Program-made: the position numbers and the translations under genes
Part shown: one piece after another, positions 8,985 through 17,718 of the stretch
How positions within the stretch are numbered: position 1 is the stretch's first letter
How the letters are laid out: each line of letters starts with the position of its first letter
The notes under the pieces: model-generated
The model's database searches: none
Seen by the model: only the letters and a program-made list of their open reading frames with translations
What the model was told of the DNA's origin: nothing
NCBI RefSeq assembly: GCF_000385135.1
Contig: NZ_ARQM01000015.1
Coordinates: 62,001 to 126,000 of the forward strand
Direction: 5' to 3'
Source of the DNA: Promicromonospora sukumoe 327MFSha3.1
GTDB lineage: Bacteria > Actinomycetota > Actinomycetes > Actinomycetales > Cellulomonadaceae
Length of the DNA stretch: 64,000 nt

Positions 8985-10006
8985 CGGTCCTCCTCGGTGG
9001 GGGTCTCGACAGGCTCGACCGGCGAATGCGGCTCGACCGGCGTATGCGGCTCGACCGGCGGGTGGGGCTCCGCCGTCTGGCCCGGCGCCGCCGGCCACAC
9101 GCCCACGTGGTCGGGCTCCAGCGCCAGCCGCACGCGGTCACGCAGGTCGAGCGCGTGCACGAAGTCCTGCGGCAGCTGCAGCCGGCCGACCCGGTCGACC
9201 ACCGCGAACTCCTCCGCGACGTGCCGCTCGGCGCCGTGCTCGTCCACCTCCGTGCGGCGCAGCGTCTCCGTGGACGTTCGGCCGTCGCGGATCTGGACGG
9301 TGCGCGCGACGTGCTCGGAGACGGTCGGGTCGTGCGTCACGATCAGCGTGGTCACGCCGGTCTCGCGGTTGACGCCGCGCAGTGCCTCCAGCACCTCGAC
9401 CGAGGTGGCCTCGTCGAGCTCGCCGGTGGGCTCGTCGGCCAGGAGCACCCGCGGGTTGTTGGCCGCGGCCACCGCGATGGCGGTGCGCTGCTGCTCGCCG
9501 CCGGACATCTCCCCCGGCCGCCGTCCGGCCACGTGCCCGACCTCGAGCAGCTCGAGCAGCGCCTCGACCCGGCGCGCACGCTCGCGCCGCGGCAGCGCAC
9601 CGGCCAGCTCCAGCGGGAGCCGCACGTTCTCGGTCGCCGTGAGGTAGGGCAGCAGGTTGCGCGACGTCTGCTGCCAGACGAAGCCGACGGTGGAGCGCTG
9701 GTAGCGCACCCGCTCGGCGTGGCCCATGGTCAGCAGGTCGGTGCCCGCCACCACCGCGGAACCGCCGGTCGGCGTGTCCAGGCCGGACAGGATGGTCAGC
9801 AGCGTCGACTTGCCCGACCCGGACGCGCCGACGACGGCGACGATCTCCCCGGGCTCGACCGTCAGCGTGAGGCCCTGCAGGGCCTGCACCTCCACGCCGT
9901 CGGTGGCGAAGATCCGCACCAGGTCGGCGCACCGGATCTCGCCGCCTTCCGCGGGCCCGGCCGAGGCCGGCGCGCCGCCGCCCGTCAGCTCGATGGTCGT
10001 GCTCAT
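8981..10006 (-). CDS. ABC transporter ATPase, MacB/LolD type, with C-terminal AbrB-like domain
   Basis: 341 residues. The first 230 or so form a LolD/MacB-type ATPase (Walker A GASGSGKST, signature SGGEQQRTAIA, Walker B VLLADEPTGELD, switch VTHD). After this comes a tail not usual in the family: residues about 260-305 read EFAVVDRVGRLQLPQDFVHA and continue LDLRDRVRLALEP, which matches the swapped-hairpin AbrB/SpoVT pattern (GR, IP-like step, basic strand). The last 35 residues are proline and glutamate rich, PVEPH repeats encoded by an 18-bp tandem repeat. It starts 16 bases after the upstream permease gene with AGGGAGAA before ATG. The AbrB assignment rests on pattern recognition alone. Confidence 0.9.
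   Translation of the reverse strand: MSTTIELTGGGAPASAGPAEGGEIRCADLVRIFATDGVEVQALQGLTLTVEPGEIVAVVGASGSGKSTLLTILSGLDTPTGGSAVVAGTDLLTMGHAERVRYQRSTVGFVWQQTSRNLLPYLTATENVRLPLELAGALPRRERARRVEALLELLEVGHVAGRRPGEMSGGEQQRTAIAVAAANNPRVLLADEPTGELDEATSVEVLEALRGVNRETGVTTLIVTHDPTVSEHVARTVQIRDGRTSTETLRRTEVDEHGAERHVAEEFAVVDRVGRLQLPQDFVHALDLRDRVRLALEPDHVGVWPAAPGQTAEPHPPVEPHTPVEPHSPVEPVETPTEEDR
9012..9065. repeat. 18-bp tandem repeat, three copies
   Basis: Three head-to-tail units (9012-9029, 9030-9047, 9048-9065), each beginning ggctcgaccggcg, encode successive SPVEPH / TPVEPH / PPVEPH blocks in the tail of the ATPase on the minus strand. The unit length keeps the frame, so copy number could vary between strains without truncating the protein. 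Confidence 0.85.
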
Positions 10007-10021
10007 CGGTTCTCCCTCATG

Positions 10022-12868
10022 TCAGTCGTTGCTCCCCATCCGGAGCTGGGCGGCCACCTCGCCGCGGCGGCTCAGTGCCGCCGCCACGCCGACCGAGGCC
10101 AGCACCACCACCACGAAGCCGACGGCGGCCGCGCCCAGCAGCGCCGGGTCGTACTGCGCGTCCGGCTGGGTCGGACCGCCCGTCAGGGCGGTGACGTCGA
10201 CGGCGGCCAGCACCAGCTCCGGCACCACCACGCCGAGCACGGCGCCCATCACGAGGGCCACCACCGCCCAGGGCCCGATCTCCCAGCCGACCAGCCCACG
10301 CCCCTGCCGTGGCGAGAGGCCGAGGGTCTGCAGCACGGCGAGCAGCCGCGCCCGTGCGGGGGCGGCGAGCATGAGCGTCATCACCACGGCCCCCGCGCAC
10401 AGCAGCCCCGCGAGCAGCACGGCCAGCACGAACGCGATGGCCAGCCCGCCCGAGACGGGCGCCGCCAGCACGGCGTCCGCCTCCTGGTCCGGGTCCTCCA
10501 CGACCGACGACGGGAGCAGCCGCGAGATCTCGTCCGTCACGGCAGCGCGGTCGGCGTCGTCGGTCAGGTCCACGAGCGCGAGGCGCGGATAGGTGACGTC
10601 GCCGGTCGCCTCGGCCAGGCGGTCGGCGTCGGCCAGCACGAGAGAGCGGCCGGCCGGCAGTCCCGGGAGCTCGTCGACCACGTCGACGACCCGGACGGGC
10701 ACGTTGCCCGCCTGCGTCGTGAGCGTGATCCCGGTCGTTCCCGGTCCGACGCCCGGGCCCGCCGCGCCGGGGGTGAGGATGACGGGCAGCGCCCCGTCGC
10801 CGTCCGCGCCGCCCGCCCCGGCCAGGTCGGTCAGCGTCTCGGGAGCGCCCGCGACGTCCTGCTGCGCGACGGCCAGCCCGGCCGCGTCCACGGTCCACAC
10901 CTCGGCCCGCGGCGAGGAGCCGGCGCCCTGCAGCACACCGTCGCCGACGTCGCCCACCGGCGACACGGCCGAGACTCCGTCGATCGCCGCCATCCGCTCC
11001 GCCACCGGCGCGTCGACGACGGGGCCCGACACGCGCAGGTCCGCGCCGGTCGCGCGCCAGGCCTCGCGGACGACGCCACCGGAGACCGTGGAGTACAGGA
11101 CGGCCGAGGTCGCCGCGACGGCCACCGCGAGCACCAGCGCGATCGCCGGGACGGGACCGCCCGCGGGGTCGCGCGTGGCGCGGGCGGCGCCCAGGAAGGG
11201 CACCAGGTCGCGCCGCGGCGCGAGCGCCCGCTCGGCCGCGAGGGCGAGCCAGGGGTACGCGCGGACCGCGAGGAGCGTGAGCGCCAGGGAGACCAGCAGC
11301 GGCGCAGCGGCGACGAGCGGGTCGACCCCGGTCCCGGAGCCGGCGCCCGACCCGGCCACGACCCCGCGCGAGAGCAGCAGCCACGTCGCGAGCGCGGCCC
11401 CCGCGACGACGAGCACCTCCAGCACCCAGCGCACCCGGCTGCGCGAGCGCGGCGCGAGGTCCGCCCGCGTGGTCCGCAGGCCGGCGGGCGACGTGGCGAG
11501 CGCGAGGGCCACGGCCGGGGCGAGGCCCGCGGCCACCGCCAGGAGGACCTGGGCGACGGTGACGGGGGCGTCGAGGCCGGTCGCGGCCGAGAGCACCAGG
11601 CCCGCCGCGAATCCCACGGCCGCCGAGCCGAGCCCGACGACGAGGCCCTCACCGCCCATGAGGAGCCGCACCTGGGTGCCGGACGCACCGCGGGCCCGCA
11701 GCAGGGCAAGCGCGGAACGCCGCCGGTCGACGACGAGCCGCGCCCCCAGGGCCAGCACGGCGACGGTGGCGCCGAGCGGCCCCACGGCGAGGACCGCGAC
11801 GATCGCGTCGACCCCGGTGCGCTGCGCGAGCAGGCTCTCCAGGATCTCGGTGAGCCTGCTGGTGGGCCGGAGCTGGAGCGGCGTGGGGTCGTCGGGGCCG
11901 GCCGGGACGAGGAACGTGTTGGCGGACTGGCCCTTCATCTGGGACAGCAGCACCGGCACCTCCGCGGCGGTCAGGCCGTCGGTGCTCACCGGGAACCAGA
12001 CGCGGGTCTCGGCCACGCCGAGGGTGAGCGGCGTGAGCATGGCCGGGTCCACGTAGGCGGTCGCGGTGCCGAGCAGGCCGCGGTTCGGGTCCGCGATCAC
12101 GGATGCCCTGGCCCCCAGGGCGTGGTGCAGCCAGTAGTCCGCGTCGGGGTCGCCGGTCTCGAAGATCCCGGTCACGACGAGCGACGGGTAGCGGCCGGCC
12201 AGGGCGATCACGCCCGAGCCCGAGAGGTTGTCGTACCGGCCACCGAGCTCCCAGCCGTACGTCTCGGCGACGGCACGCGACACGGCAACCTCGAACGCCG
12301 GCGCCCGCTCGGTGGGCTGGCTCACGGACTGCTCGTCCCCCAGGAACACGGGCCCCGCGGTCGCGGTGGGCCAGCGCCCCTCGATCAGCTCGGCATGCTC
12401 GTCCAGGTCCGGGGCTGCGCGGAGGAAGACCTTGGCCTCGGCCAGCTCGGAGCTGGGTTCCGGGACGGTGTACGCGGGATCGGTCGAGGTCACGTGGAAG
12501 AGCGGCGCGCCCATCACCGAGCGCAGCGGCTCGGGGGACTCCGTGCGGACGGCGTCCAGGTTCTCGACGAACGGGGCCCAGTCCGGCTCGTCCGGCACGC
12601 CGCTGCCGACGGCGCCCGGGTCGTAGAAGCCGCCCGACGGCGCCTGGCCGGGAATCGAGCCCACCACCGAGATCACGTCCCGGGCCGGGCCCGAGGCCGT
12701 CGCGGTCTCGTAGGCCACCTGGTCGGCGTGCATGGTCGCGACGGCGCGCGGCGCGGTGGACAGCACCCCGGCGGCGAGGAACGCGACGACGCCGAGCGCC
12801 GCCGTCGCGCCCCACGACGTGCGCAGCTGGCGCCGGGCGAGCAGGCCCAGCCCGGACAGGGCCGCCAT
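10022..12868 (-). CDS. FtsX-like ABC transporter permease
   Basis: 948 residues. The start at 12868 (MAALSGLGLLARRQLRTSWG) is preceded by GAGGAGG and overlaps the preceding stop as TGATG. A first helix at about 17-38 is followed by a large external MacB-like domain of some 250 residues, then a block of three or four helices, a second external domain, and a final helix block ending near the C-terminus. This duplicated arrangement is that of actinobacterial FtsX/MacB-type permeases. It lies between the other permease and the two ATPases of the operon. Long frames open on both strands through this region are high-G+C shadows. Confidence 0.88.
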   Translation of the reverse strand: MAALSGLGLLARRQLRTSWGATAALGVVAFLAAGVLSTAPRAVATMHADQVAYETATASGPARDVISVVGSIPGQAPSGGFYDPGAVGSGVPDEPDWAPFVENLDAVRTESPEPLRSVMGAPLFHVTSTDPAYTVPEPSSELAEAKVFLRAAPDLDEHAELIEGRWPTATAGPVFLGDEQSVSQPTERAPAFEVAVSRAVAETYGWELGGRYDNLSGSGVIALAGRYPSLVVTGIFETGDPDADYWLHHALGARASVIADPNRGLLGTATAYVDPAMLTPLTLGVAETRVWFPVSTDGLTAAEVPVLLSQMKGQSANTFLVPAGPDDPTPLQLRPTSRLTEILESLLAQRTGVDAIVAVLAVGPLGATVAVLALGARLVVDRRRSALALLRARGASGTQVRLLMGGEGLVVGLGSAAVGFAAGLVLSAATGLDAPVTVAQVLLAVAAGLAPAVALALATSPAGLRTTRADLAPRSRSRVRWVLEVLVVAGAALATWLLLSRGVVAGSGAGSGTGVDPLVAAAPLLVSLALTLLAVRAYPWLALAAERALAPRRDLVPFLGAARATRDPAGGPVPAIALVLAVAVAATSAVLYSTVSGGVVREAWRATGADLRVSGPVVDAPVAERMAAIDGVSAVSPVGDVGDGVLQGAGSSPRAEVWTVDAAGLAVAQQDVAGAPETLTDLAGAGGADGDGALPVILTPGAAGPGVGPGTTGITLTTQAGNVPVRVVDVVDELPGLPAGRSLVLADADRLAEATGDVTYPRLALVDLTDDADRAAVTDEISRLLPSSVVEDPDQEADAVLAAPVSGGLAIAFVLAVLLAGLLCAGAVVMTLMLAAPARARLLAVLQTLGLSPRQGRGLVGWEIGPWAVVALVMGAVLGVVVPELVLAAVDVTALTGGPTQPDAQYDPALLGAAAVGFVVVVLASVGVAAALSRRGEVAAQLRMGSND

Positions 12869-15800
12869 CAGCGGACCTCCTCGCGGTAGGTGGTGTCGCG
12901 GGCCTGGGCGGCGACGCGGCCGCCGACCCCGACCGCGACCAGGACCAGCCCCGCCACCGCGGCGGCCAGCACCAGGGCGGTGCCTCCGGTCGCGAGGACG
13001 AGCTGCGCGGGCGGCGCCGCGTCGATCCCGGTGAGCGTCGCGGCGGCGAGCCCGCCCGCGGCCAGCCAGGCCACGCCCCACCCGGCGACCGCACCGACGG
13101 CGAGGGCGACGATCCCGACGGTGATCAGCTCGGCGGCCCGCGCCCGGCCCTGCGCCACGGGGCCGAGCCCCACGGCGCGCAGCACGATGACCTCGCCGCG
13201 CCGCTCGCGCAGCGTGGCGACCGCGACGGCGAGCACACCGGCGAGCGCGAGCACGGTCGCCCCCGCGGCGGCGAGCCAGAACGAGACCCGCACGGGGACG
13301 GCGGTGTCGGTCGAGCCGTAGCCGGGGGTGCTCACGGCGGGCCGCTCCCGGCTGTTCGTGGCGGCGGCCTCGGCGGCGTCCGTCGCGTCGCGGGCCAGGC
13401 TCGCCACGGCCGGTGCGGGTCCGGCCGGGCCGGGTGGCCCCGCCGCGAGCCAGACCTCGTTCGTCAGGACCGGATCGCTCACGTCGCGCACCAGCGCGGC
13501 GGCGAGCGCTCCGCGGTCGAGCAGGGCGGCGTAGGGGTCGAGCGCGCCGGGCACCGTGCCCGACGACGCCACGACCTGCACCGGCAGCCGCGTGCCGCCC
13601 AGCGTCAGCTCGAAGGTGTCCCCCGTGGCGACGCCGAGCGCGCCGGTCAGCGACGACGAGGCCAGCAGCGGCACCGGAGTGGCCTCGGGGTCGCTCAGGA
13701 GCCGGAGCCGGCTGGCCGCGGTGGCGCCGTCCTCGCCCAGCGCGATCGTGAGCTCGGCCTTGCCCTCCGTCAGCACCAGTCCCGAGGGGCCGTCGAAGGT
13801 CTCCGACGGCGTCCATTCAGGCTGCTCGACGTCCTGCCCGCCCGCCGTGATGCCCTCGACGGCCAGCGTCACCTCGGCGATCGACCAGCCAGGCCGGGTG
13901 TCGACGTCGAGCGCGGCGATCCGCCAGGCCTGGCCCTGCGGGGGCGCCGGCACGTCGCCGGTCAGCTCGTGCACGGCCGGCTCCTCGCCGAGGGCGCCGT
14001 CGGTCCCGCCGCCCTCGGTGAGCTGCCCGAGCTCGACCGTCGCGACCGACCCGTCGGGCGCCGCGAGCACGAGGGACAGGTCGAGCTCGTGCCGGGGCGC
14101 CCAGTCGGCCAGCTCGGTCCCGACGGTCTCCTCGATGCCGGCGCGCACGGAGAGGGTGACGTCGCGGGCGTCGCCGGGAAGGGCGGGCGCGTCGGCGAAG
14201 CTGTCGCTCGCCAGGTCGCCGGCGAGCCGCTCGACGTCGAGCACCTCCTCCGGGGCGCGCACCACCTGGGGCACTGCGGCAGCGGGGAGCGCCAGCATCG
14301 TGACCGGCAGGCCGTCGGAGTAGGCGGTCCCGGACAGCACAGGTGCCGCGGCGACGGCGGTGTCGCCGGGGCCGGTCCCGCCCGGCAGGAACGGGGCCGG
14401 GTCCAGACGCCCGCTCTCGGGTGCCGTGATCCGCACGTCCGCGCCGTTGGTGAGCACGTCGACGTCGTCCCGCAGGCGCTCCGCGGTGCCGGTGTAACCG
14501 CCGGCCAGGGTCGCGGCCCCGCCGGCGAGCACGAGCAGGACCACGGGGACCACGTAGACGACGATGCGGCGGGCCACCTGCCGCGCGGCGAGCGGGCCGA
14601 CGACGCCGCGCGACCGTCCAGCGAGACCCGCCCACAGGCGCGTGGCCGGGCCGAGCACCGCCATGGCGGCGACGGCGAGCGCGGCGAGCGCGAGCGCGGG
14701 GGCGGCGGCCGCCGTGGGGTCGGTCCGCAGGCCTCCGGGAGTGGTCACCAGCGGCGAGCCGTAGCGCAGGAGCTGGGTCACGCTAACCGCTGCGGCGGCG
14801 ACCGTCAGCACCACGGTGCCGAGCGCCGCGACCTGGCGCACGCGCCCCGAACGGTCGGTCACCTGGCGCCGCACCGCGGCCTGCGCCTGCAGCGCGGCGA
14901 CCAGGACGAGCGTCGCGGTGGCCATCACCGCGACCGCGAGGGCCACGGCCAGGGGCGCACCGGCGGTGGCGGCCGCCGAGGAGCCGGCGCCCACGACCGC
15001 GCGCAGCGCGCCCCACGCGGCGGCCCCGCCGGCCGCGGCGGCGGTCAGGGCGAGCAGCGCGCCCTCCACCGCGGCCGCCGCCGTCACCGTGCCGGGTGCG
15101 GCGCCGCGGGACACCAGGAGCGCGACCTCGCCCTCCCGGGTCGCCGCCAGCAGCCGGGCCACCTGCACCAGCGCGACCAGGCCGACGAGCGCCAGCAGGG
15201 ACAGCGGGACGAGCGCGACGGCGTCGGCGGCGCGCAGCGCGGCCCCCAGGTCGGCGGCCGTCACGTCGAGCGTGCCGGTGACGGTCAGGCCGCGGGGCGC
15301 GACGTCGGCGTCCTCGCCCAGGGTCCGCTCGACCTCGGGGGTGAGGGCCGCGAGGGCGGGCAGGTCGGCCGGGGTGATCGCGGCGCCGTCGGGCACCACG
15401 GTCCAGCGGGCGAACGGGTCGGTGTCCAGGCCGGTGATGACGTCCGCGCTCACGACGACGGGCCCGGGGTGGGCGCCGTCCGCGCCGGTCAGCACGGCCG
15501 GGTCGCCGAGCCAGCCCGCGTCGTCCGGCTCGGTGACGCGCCAGGTCGCGCTGACCGTGACCGGGGTGCCGGTGTCCGTGGGGTGCTCGGGGTCCACGCC
15601 CAGCCGGAGCGTGTCGCCGACCGCCAGGCCGGCATCCTGGGCCGCGTCCACCTGGAGGGCCGCCTCGTCCTTCGCGGCCGGCCACGCGCCGTCCACGAGG
15701 GTGACGCCGCTCGCGCCCGCCCCGGACAGGGCCTCCTGGCGCGAGGGCGCGGGCAGGAGCGCCACCGACCAGCGGCCGAGGTCGTCACCGTCGGCGCCCG

Positions 15801-16119
15801 CCGTGTACTGCGGCTCGGTCCGCACGTCGTAGGTGAGGCGGTGCGGCACGCCGTCGAGCAGCCCCGCGAGCACCTGCTGGACGCGCGCGTCCTGGGCGTC
15901 GGCCTCGGCGCCGTCGGCGAGGCGGGTGGCGAGCTGGACCGCCCTCCCCGAGGGCTCGGCCGCGGCCAGGCCGTCGCGGGCGCCCGCCGTGGCGGCGGCC
16001 TGCGTCCAGCCGACGGTCACACCTAGCGCGCCGGTCAGGACCGCCACCAGCAGCCAGACGAGCGCGAGCAGCCCGCGGTGCGCCGTGGACCGGCGGGCAA
16101 GGAGGGTGGCTCGACTCAC
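12868..16119 (-). CDS. FtsX-like ABC transporter permease, first gene of operon
   Basis: 1,083 residues. The GTG at 16119 gives SRATLLARRSTAHRGLLAL, a basic start before the first helix. A TACCTT box 6 bases upstream fits a leaderless transcript and supports this start over the GTG at 16152. It has the same plan as its neighbour: helix, large external domain, helix block (about 280-500), second external domain, and final helix block ending VGGRVAAQARDTTYREEVR. It is divergent enough from the neighbour to suggest a heterodimer. The complex may export a compound or act on envelope lipids or lipoproteins; this is not known from sequence. Confidence 0.87.
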   Translation of the reverse strand: MSRATLLARRSTAHRGLLALVWLLVAVLTGALGVTVGWTQAAATAGARDGLAAAEPSGRAVQLATRLADGAEADAQDARVQQVLAGLLDGVPHRLTYDVRTEPQYTAGADGDDLGRWSVALLPAPSRQEALSGAGASGVTLVDGAWPAAKDEAALQVDAAQDAGLAVGDTLRLGVDPEHPTDTGTPVTVSATWRVTEPDDAGWLGDPAVLTGADGAHPGPVVVSADVITGLDTDPFARWTVVPDGAAITPADLPALAALTPEVERTLGEDADVAPRGLTVTGTLDVTAADLGAALRAADAVALVPLSLLALVGLVALVQVARLLAATREGEVALLVSRGAAPGTVTAAAAVEGALLALTAAAAGGAAAWGALRAVVGAGSSAAATAGAPLAVALAVAVMATATLVLVAALQAQAAVRRQVTDRSGRVRQVAALGTVVLTVAAAAVSVTQLLRYGSPLVTTPGGLRTDPTAAAAPALALAALAVAAMAVLGPATRLWAGLAGRSRGVVGPLAARQVARRIVVYVVPVVLLVLAGGAATLAGGYTGTAERLRDDVDVLTNGADVRITAPESGRLDPAPFLPGGTGPGDTAVAAAPVLSGTAYSDGLPVTMLALPAAAVPQVVRAPEEVLDVERLAGDLASDSFADAPALPGDARDVTLSVRAGIEETVGTELADWAPRHELDLSLVLAAPDGSVATVELGQLTEGGGTDGALGEEPAVHELTGDVPAPPQGQAWRIAALDVDTRPGWSIAEVTLAVEGITAGGQDVEQPEWTPSETFDGPSGLVLTEGKAELTIALGEDGATAASRLRLLSDPEATPVPLLASSSLTGALGVATGDTFELTLGGTRLPVQVVASSGTVPGALDPYAALLDRGALAAALVRDVSDPVLTNEVWLAAGPPGPAGPAPAVASLARDATDAAEAAATNSRERPAVSTPGYGSTDTAVPVRVSFWLAAAGATVLALAGVLAVAVATLRERRGEVIVLRAVGLGPVAQGRARAAELITVGIVALAVGAVAGWGVAWLAAGGLAAATLTGIDAAPPAQLVLATGGTALVLAAAVAGLVLVAVGVGGRVAAQARDTTYREEVR

Positions 16120-16125
16120 GGGGCC

Positions 16126-16131
16126 AAGGTA
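16126..16131 (-). promoter_or_regulatory. Leaderless -10 box of the ABC permease operon
   Basis: TACCTT ends 6 bases before the GTG at 16119, with no ribosome site in between. It implies that the operon is transcribed from the start codon. Confidence 0.45.
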
Positions 16132-16217
16132 GCCCCGCCCTGTGACACGCACGACGAAACTGTGGCTGCCGGAGGCAACGATCCGGTCACGCCGTGTTGC
16201 GGTCCCGCAAACGAGTT

Positions 16218-16273
16218 CGGTCGGTTGCTCTGAGTTCGGTCCAAAGATGGACCGAACTCAGAGCAACCGACCG
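16218..16273. terminator. 26-bp perfect palindrome, likely terminator after gltA
   Basis: Arms at 16218-16243 and 16248-16273 are perfectly complementary with loop AAGA. It begins 23 bases after the gltA stop (leftward) and faces the upstream side of the leftward ABC operon. There is no U-run, as is common for actinobacterial hairpin terminators. Seventeen bases of one arm recur at 37692-37708. Confidence 0.65.
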
Positions 16274-16295
16274 TACTGGAAGGCTTGCCCCAGGC

Positions 16296-17603
16296 TCAGC
16301 GCTGCGACGCCGGGACGTACGGGCGCTCGGTGGCGCCGGTGTAGACCTGGCGCGGGCGCCCGATCTTGGTCTGCGGGTCCTTGATCATCTCGCGCCACTG
16401 GGCGATCCAGCCGGGCATGCGGCCCAGCGCGAACAGCGGCGTGAACATGGCCGGCTCGAAGCCCATGGCCTTGTAGATCAGGCCCGTGTAGAAGTCGACG
16501 TTCGGGTAGAGCTTGCGCTCGACGAAGTAGTCGTCCGAGAGGGCGATCTCCTCGAGGCCCCGCGCGATGTCGAGCAGCTCGTCCTTGGCGCCGAGCTTGT
16601 CCAGCACCTCGTCCGCCGACTTCTTCACGATCGCGGCACGCGGGTCGTAGGACTTGTACACGCGGTGGCCGAAGCCCATCAGGCGCACGCCGTCCTGCTT
16701 GTTCTTGACCTTGTCCATAAAGGTCTCGACGGTCTCGCCGCCCGACCGGATCTTCTCCAGCATGGTGAGCACCGCCTCGTTGGCGCCGCCGTGCGCGGGA
16801 CCCGAGAGCGCGTTCACGCCCGCGGCCACTGATGCGTACAGGGTCGCGTTCGAGGAACCGACGACGCGCACGGTGGACGTGGAGCAGTTCTGCTCGTGGT
16901 CCGCGTGCAGCACGAGGAGCTTCTCCAGCGCGTCCACGATCACCGGGTCGGCCTCGTAGGCCTCGTACGGCGTCGCGAACGTCATCCGCAGGAAGTCCTC
17001 GACGTAGCCGCGCGAGTAGTCCGGGTACAGCAGCGGCTCGCCCACGCGGCGCCGGTGCAGGTAGGACGTGATGGTGCGGGTCTTGGCCAGCAGCAGCACC
17101 GTGGCGAGGTCGACCTGGTCGTCGTCCGCCGGGTCGAGCGACTCCGGGTAGAACGTGGACAGCGCGTTCACCGCGGAGGCCAGCACGGCCATCGGGTGCG
17201 CGTTGCGCGGGAACGTTCCCATGAAGGTGCGGAAGTCCTCGTGCACCAGGGTGTGCCGGTTGACGCGCTCGGTGAACGCGTCCAGCTCCGAGGTGCTCGG
17301 CAGCTCGCCGTAGATGAGCAGGTAGGCCACCTCGAGGAAGCCGGAGCCGTCCGCGAGCTGGTCGATCGGGTACCCGCGGTAGCGCAGGATGCCGGCGTCG
17401 CCGTCGATGTACGTGATCGAGGACTCGCACGACGCCGTGTTCATGAAGCCGGGGTCGACCGTGACCAGACCCGTGTCCTTGAGCAGCGACGACACGACGA
17501 TGCCGTCGTTGCCCTCGCTGGCGGCGACGACAGGCAGGGTGTGAGTGGTTCCGTCGACGGCGAGCTCGACGCGGCTCGAGCCGTCCAGCGGTGTGGAGGT
17601 CAT
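16296..17603 (-). CDS. gltA: Citrate synthase (type II)
   Basis: Condenses oxaloacetate and acetyl-CoA to citrate, the entry step of the citric acid cycle. 435 residues, the size of hexameric bacterial enzymes. The catalytic set is visible: His in SGPAHGGANEA, His in LMGFGHRVYKSYDPR, and Asp in NVDFYTGLIYKAMGF. The usual GYRGYPID-like segment reads RYRGYPIDQLAD. The ATG at 17603 is preceded by GGAAG; an open extension upstream shows no coding signal. A perfect palindrome lies downstream and a plausible promoter upstream, so it is probably monocistronic. Confidence 0.96.
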   Translation of the reverse strand: MTSTPLDGSSRVELAVDGTTHTLPVVAASEGNDGIVVSSLLKDTGLVTVDPGFMNTASCESSITYIDGDAGILRYRGYPIDQLADGSGFLEVAYLLIYGELPSTSELDAFTERVNRHTLVHEDFRTFMGTFPRNAHPMAVLASAVNALSTFYPESLDPADDDQVDLATVLLLAKTRTITSYLHRRRVGEPLLYPDYSRGYVEDFLRMTFATPYEAYEADPVIVDALEKLLVLHADHEQNCSTSTVRVVGSSNATLYASVAAGVNALSGPAHGGANEAVLTMLEKIRSGGETVETFMDKVKNKQDGVRLMGFGHRVYKSYDPRAAIVKKSADEVLDKLGAKDELLDIARGLEEIALSDDYFVERKLYPNVDFYTGLIYKAMGFEPAMFTPLFALGRMPGWIAQWREMIKDPQTKIGRPRQVYTGATERPYVPASQR

Positions 17604-17681
17604 GTCTTCCTTCCTGAGTGGCGCACGAGGGACGCTGCTGTGAAAGAAAGGTGTCGGGACAGCGTCGACCTGGGGCACGAC

Positions 17682-17710
17682 AGTATCGCGCCCTGCTTTA
17701 GTTTTTCCAA
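17682..17710 (-). promoter_or_regulatory. Putative gltA promoter
   Basis: On the minus strand, TTGGAA (17710-17705), 17 bases, then GATACT (17687-17682), about 79 bases before the gltA ATG and just after the dapC stop. Each box matches consensus at 4 of 6 positions. Confidence 0.4.
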
Positions 17711-17718
17711 TCCATCGG

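Noticed and set aside
9012-9065. Tandem repeat as a CRISPR-like array
   Set aside because: Units are 18 bp with no spacers and lie inside a coding frame; no cas genes in the window.
10022-13816. Upstream extension of the second FtsX-like permease to about 1,264 residues
   Set aside because: The extra 316 residues are an out-of-frame reading of the first permease and have no membrane or domain pattern; the ATG at 12868 has GAGGAGG and the TGATG overlap.
9026-16026. Very long open frames on the plus strand across the ABC permease and ATPase genes
   Set aside because: They are antisense frames created by G/C-ending codons of the minus-strand genes. Their translations are Arg/Ala/Gly-rich with no domains, and they lack ribosome sites.
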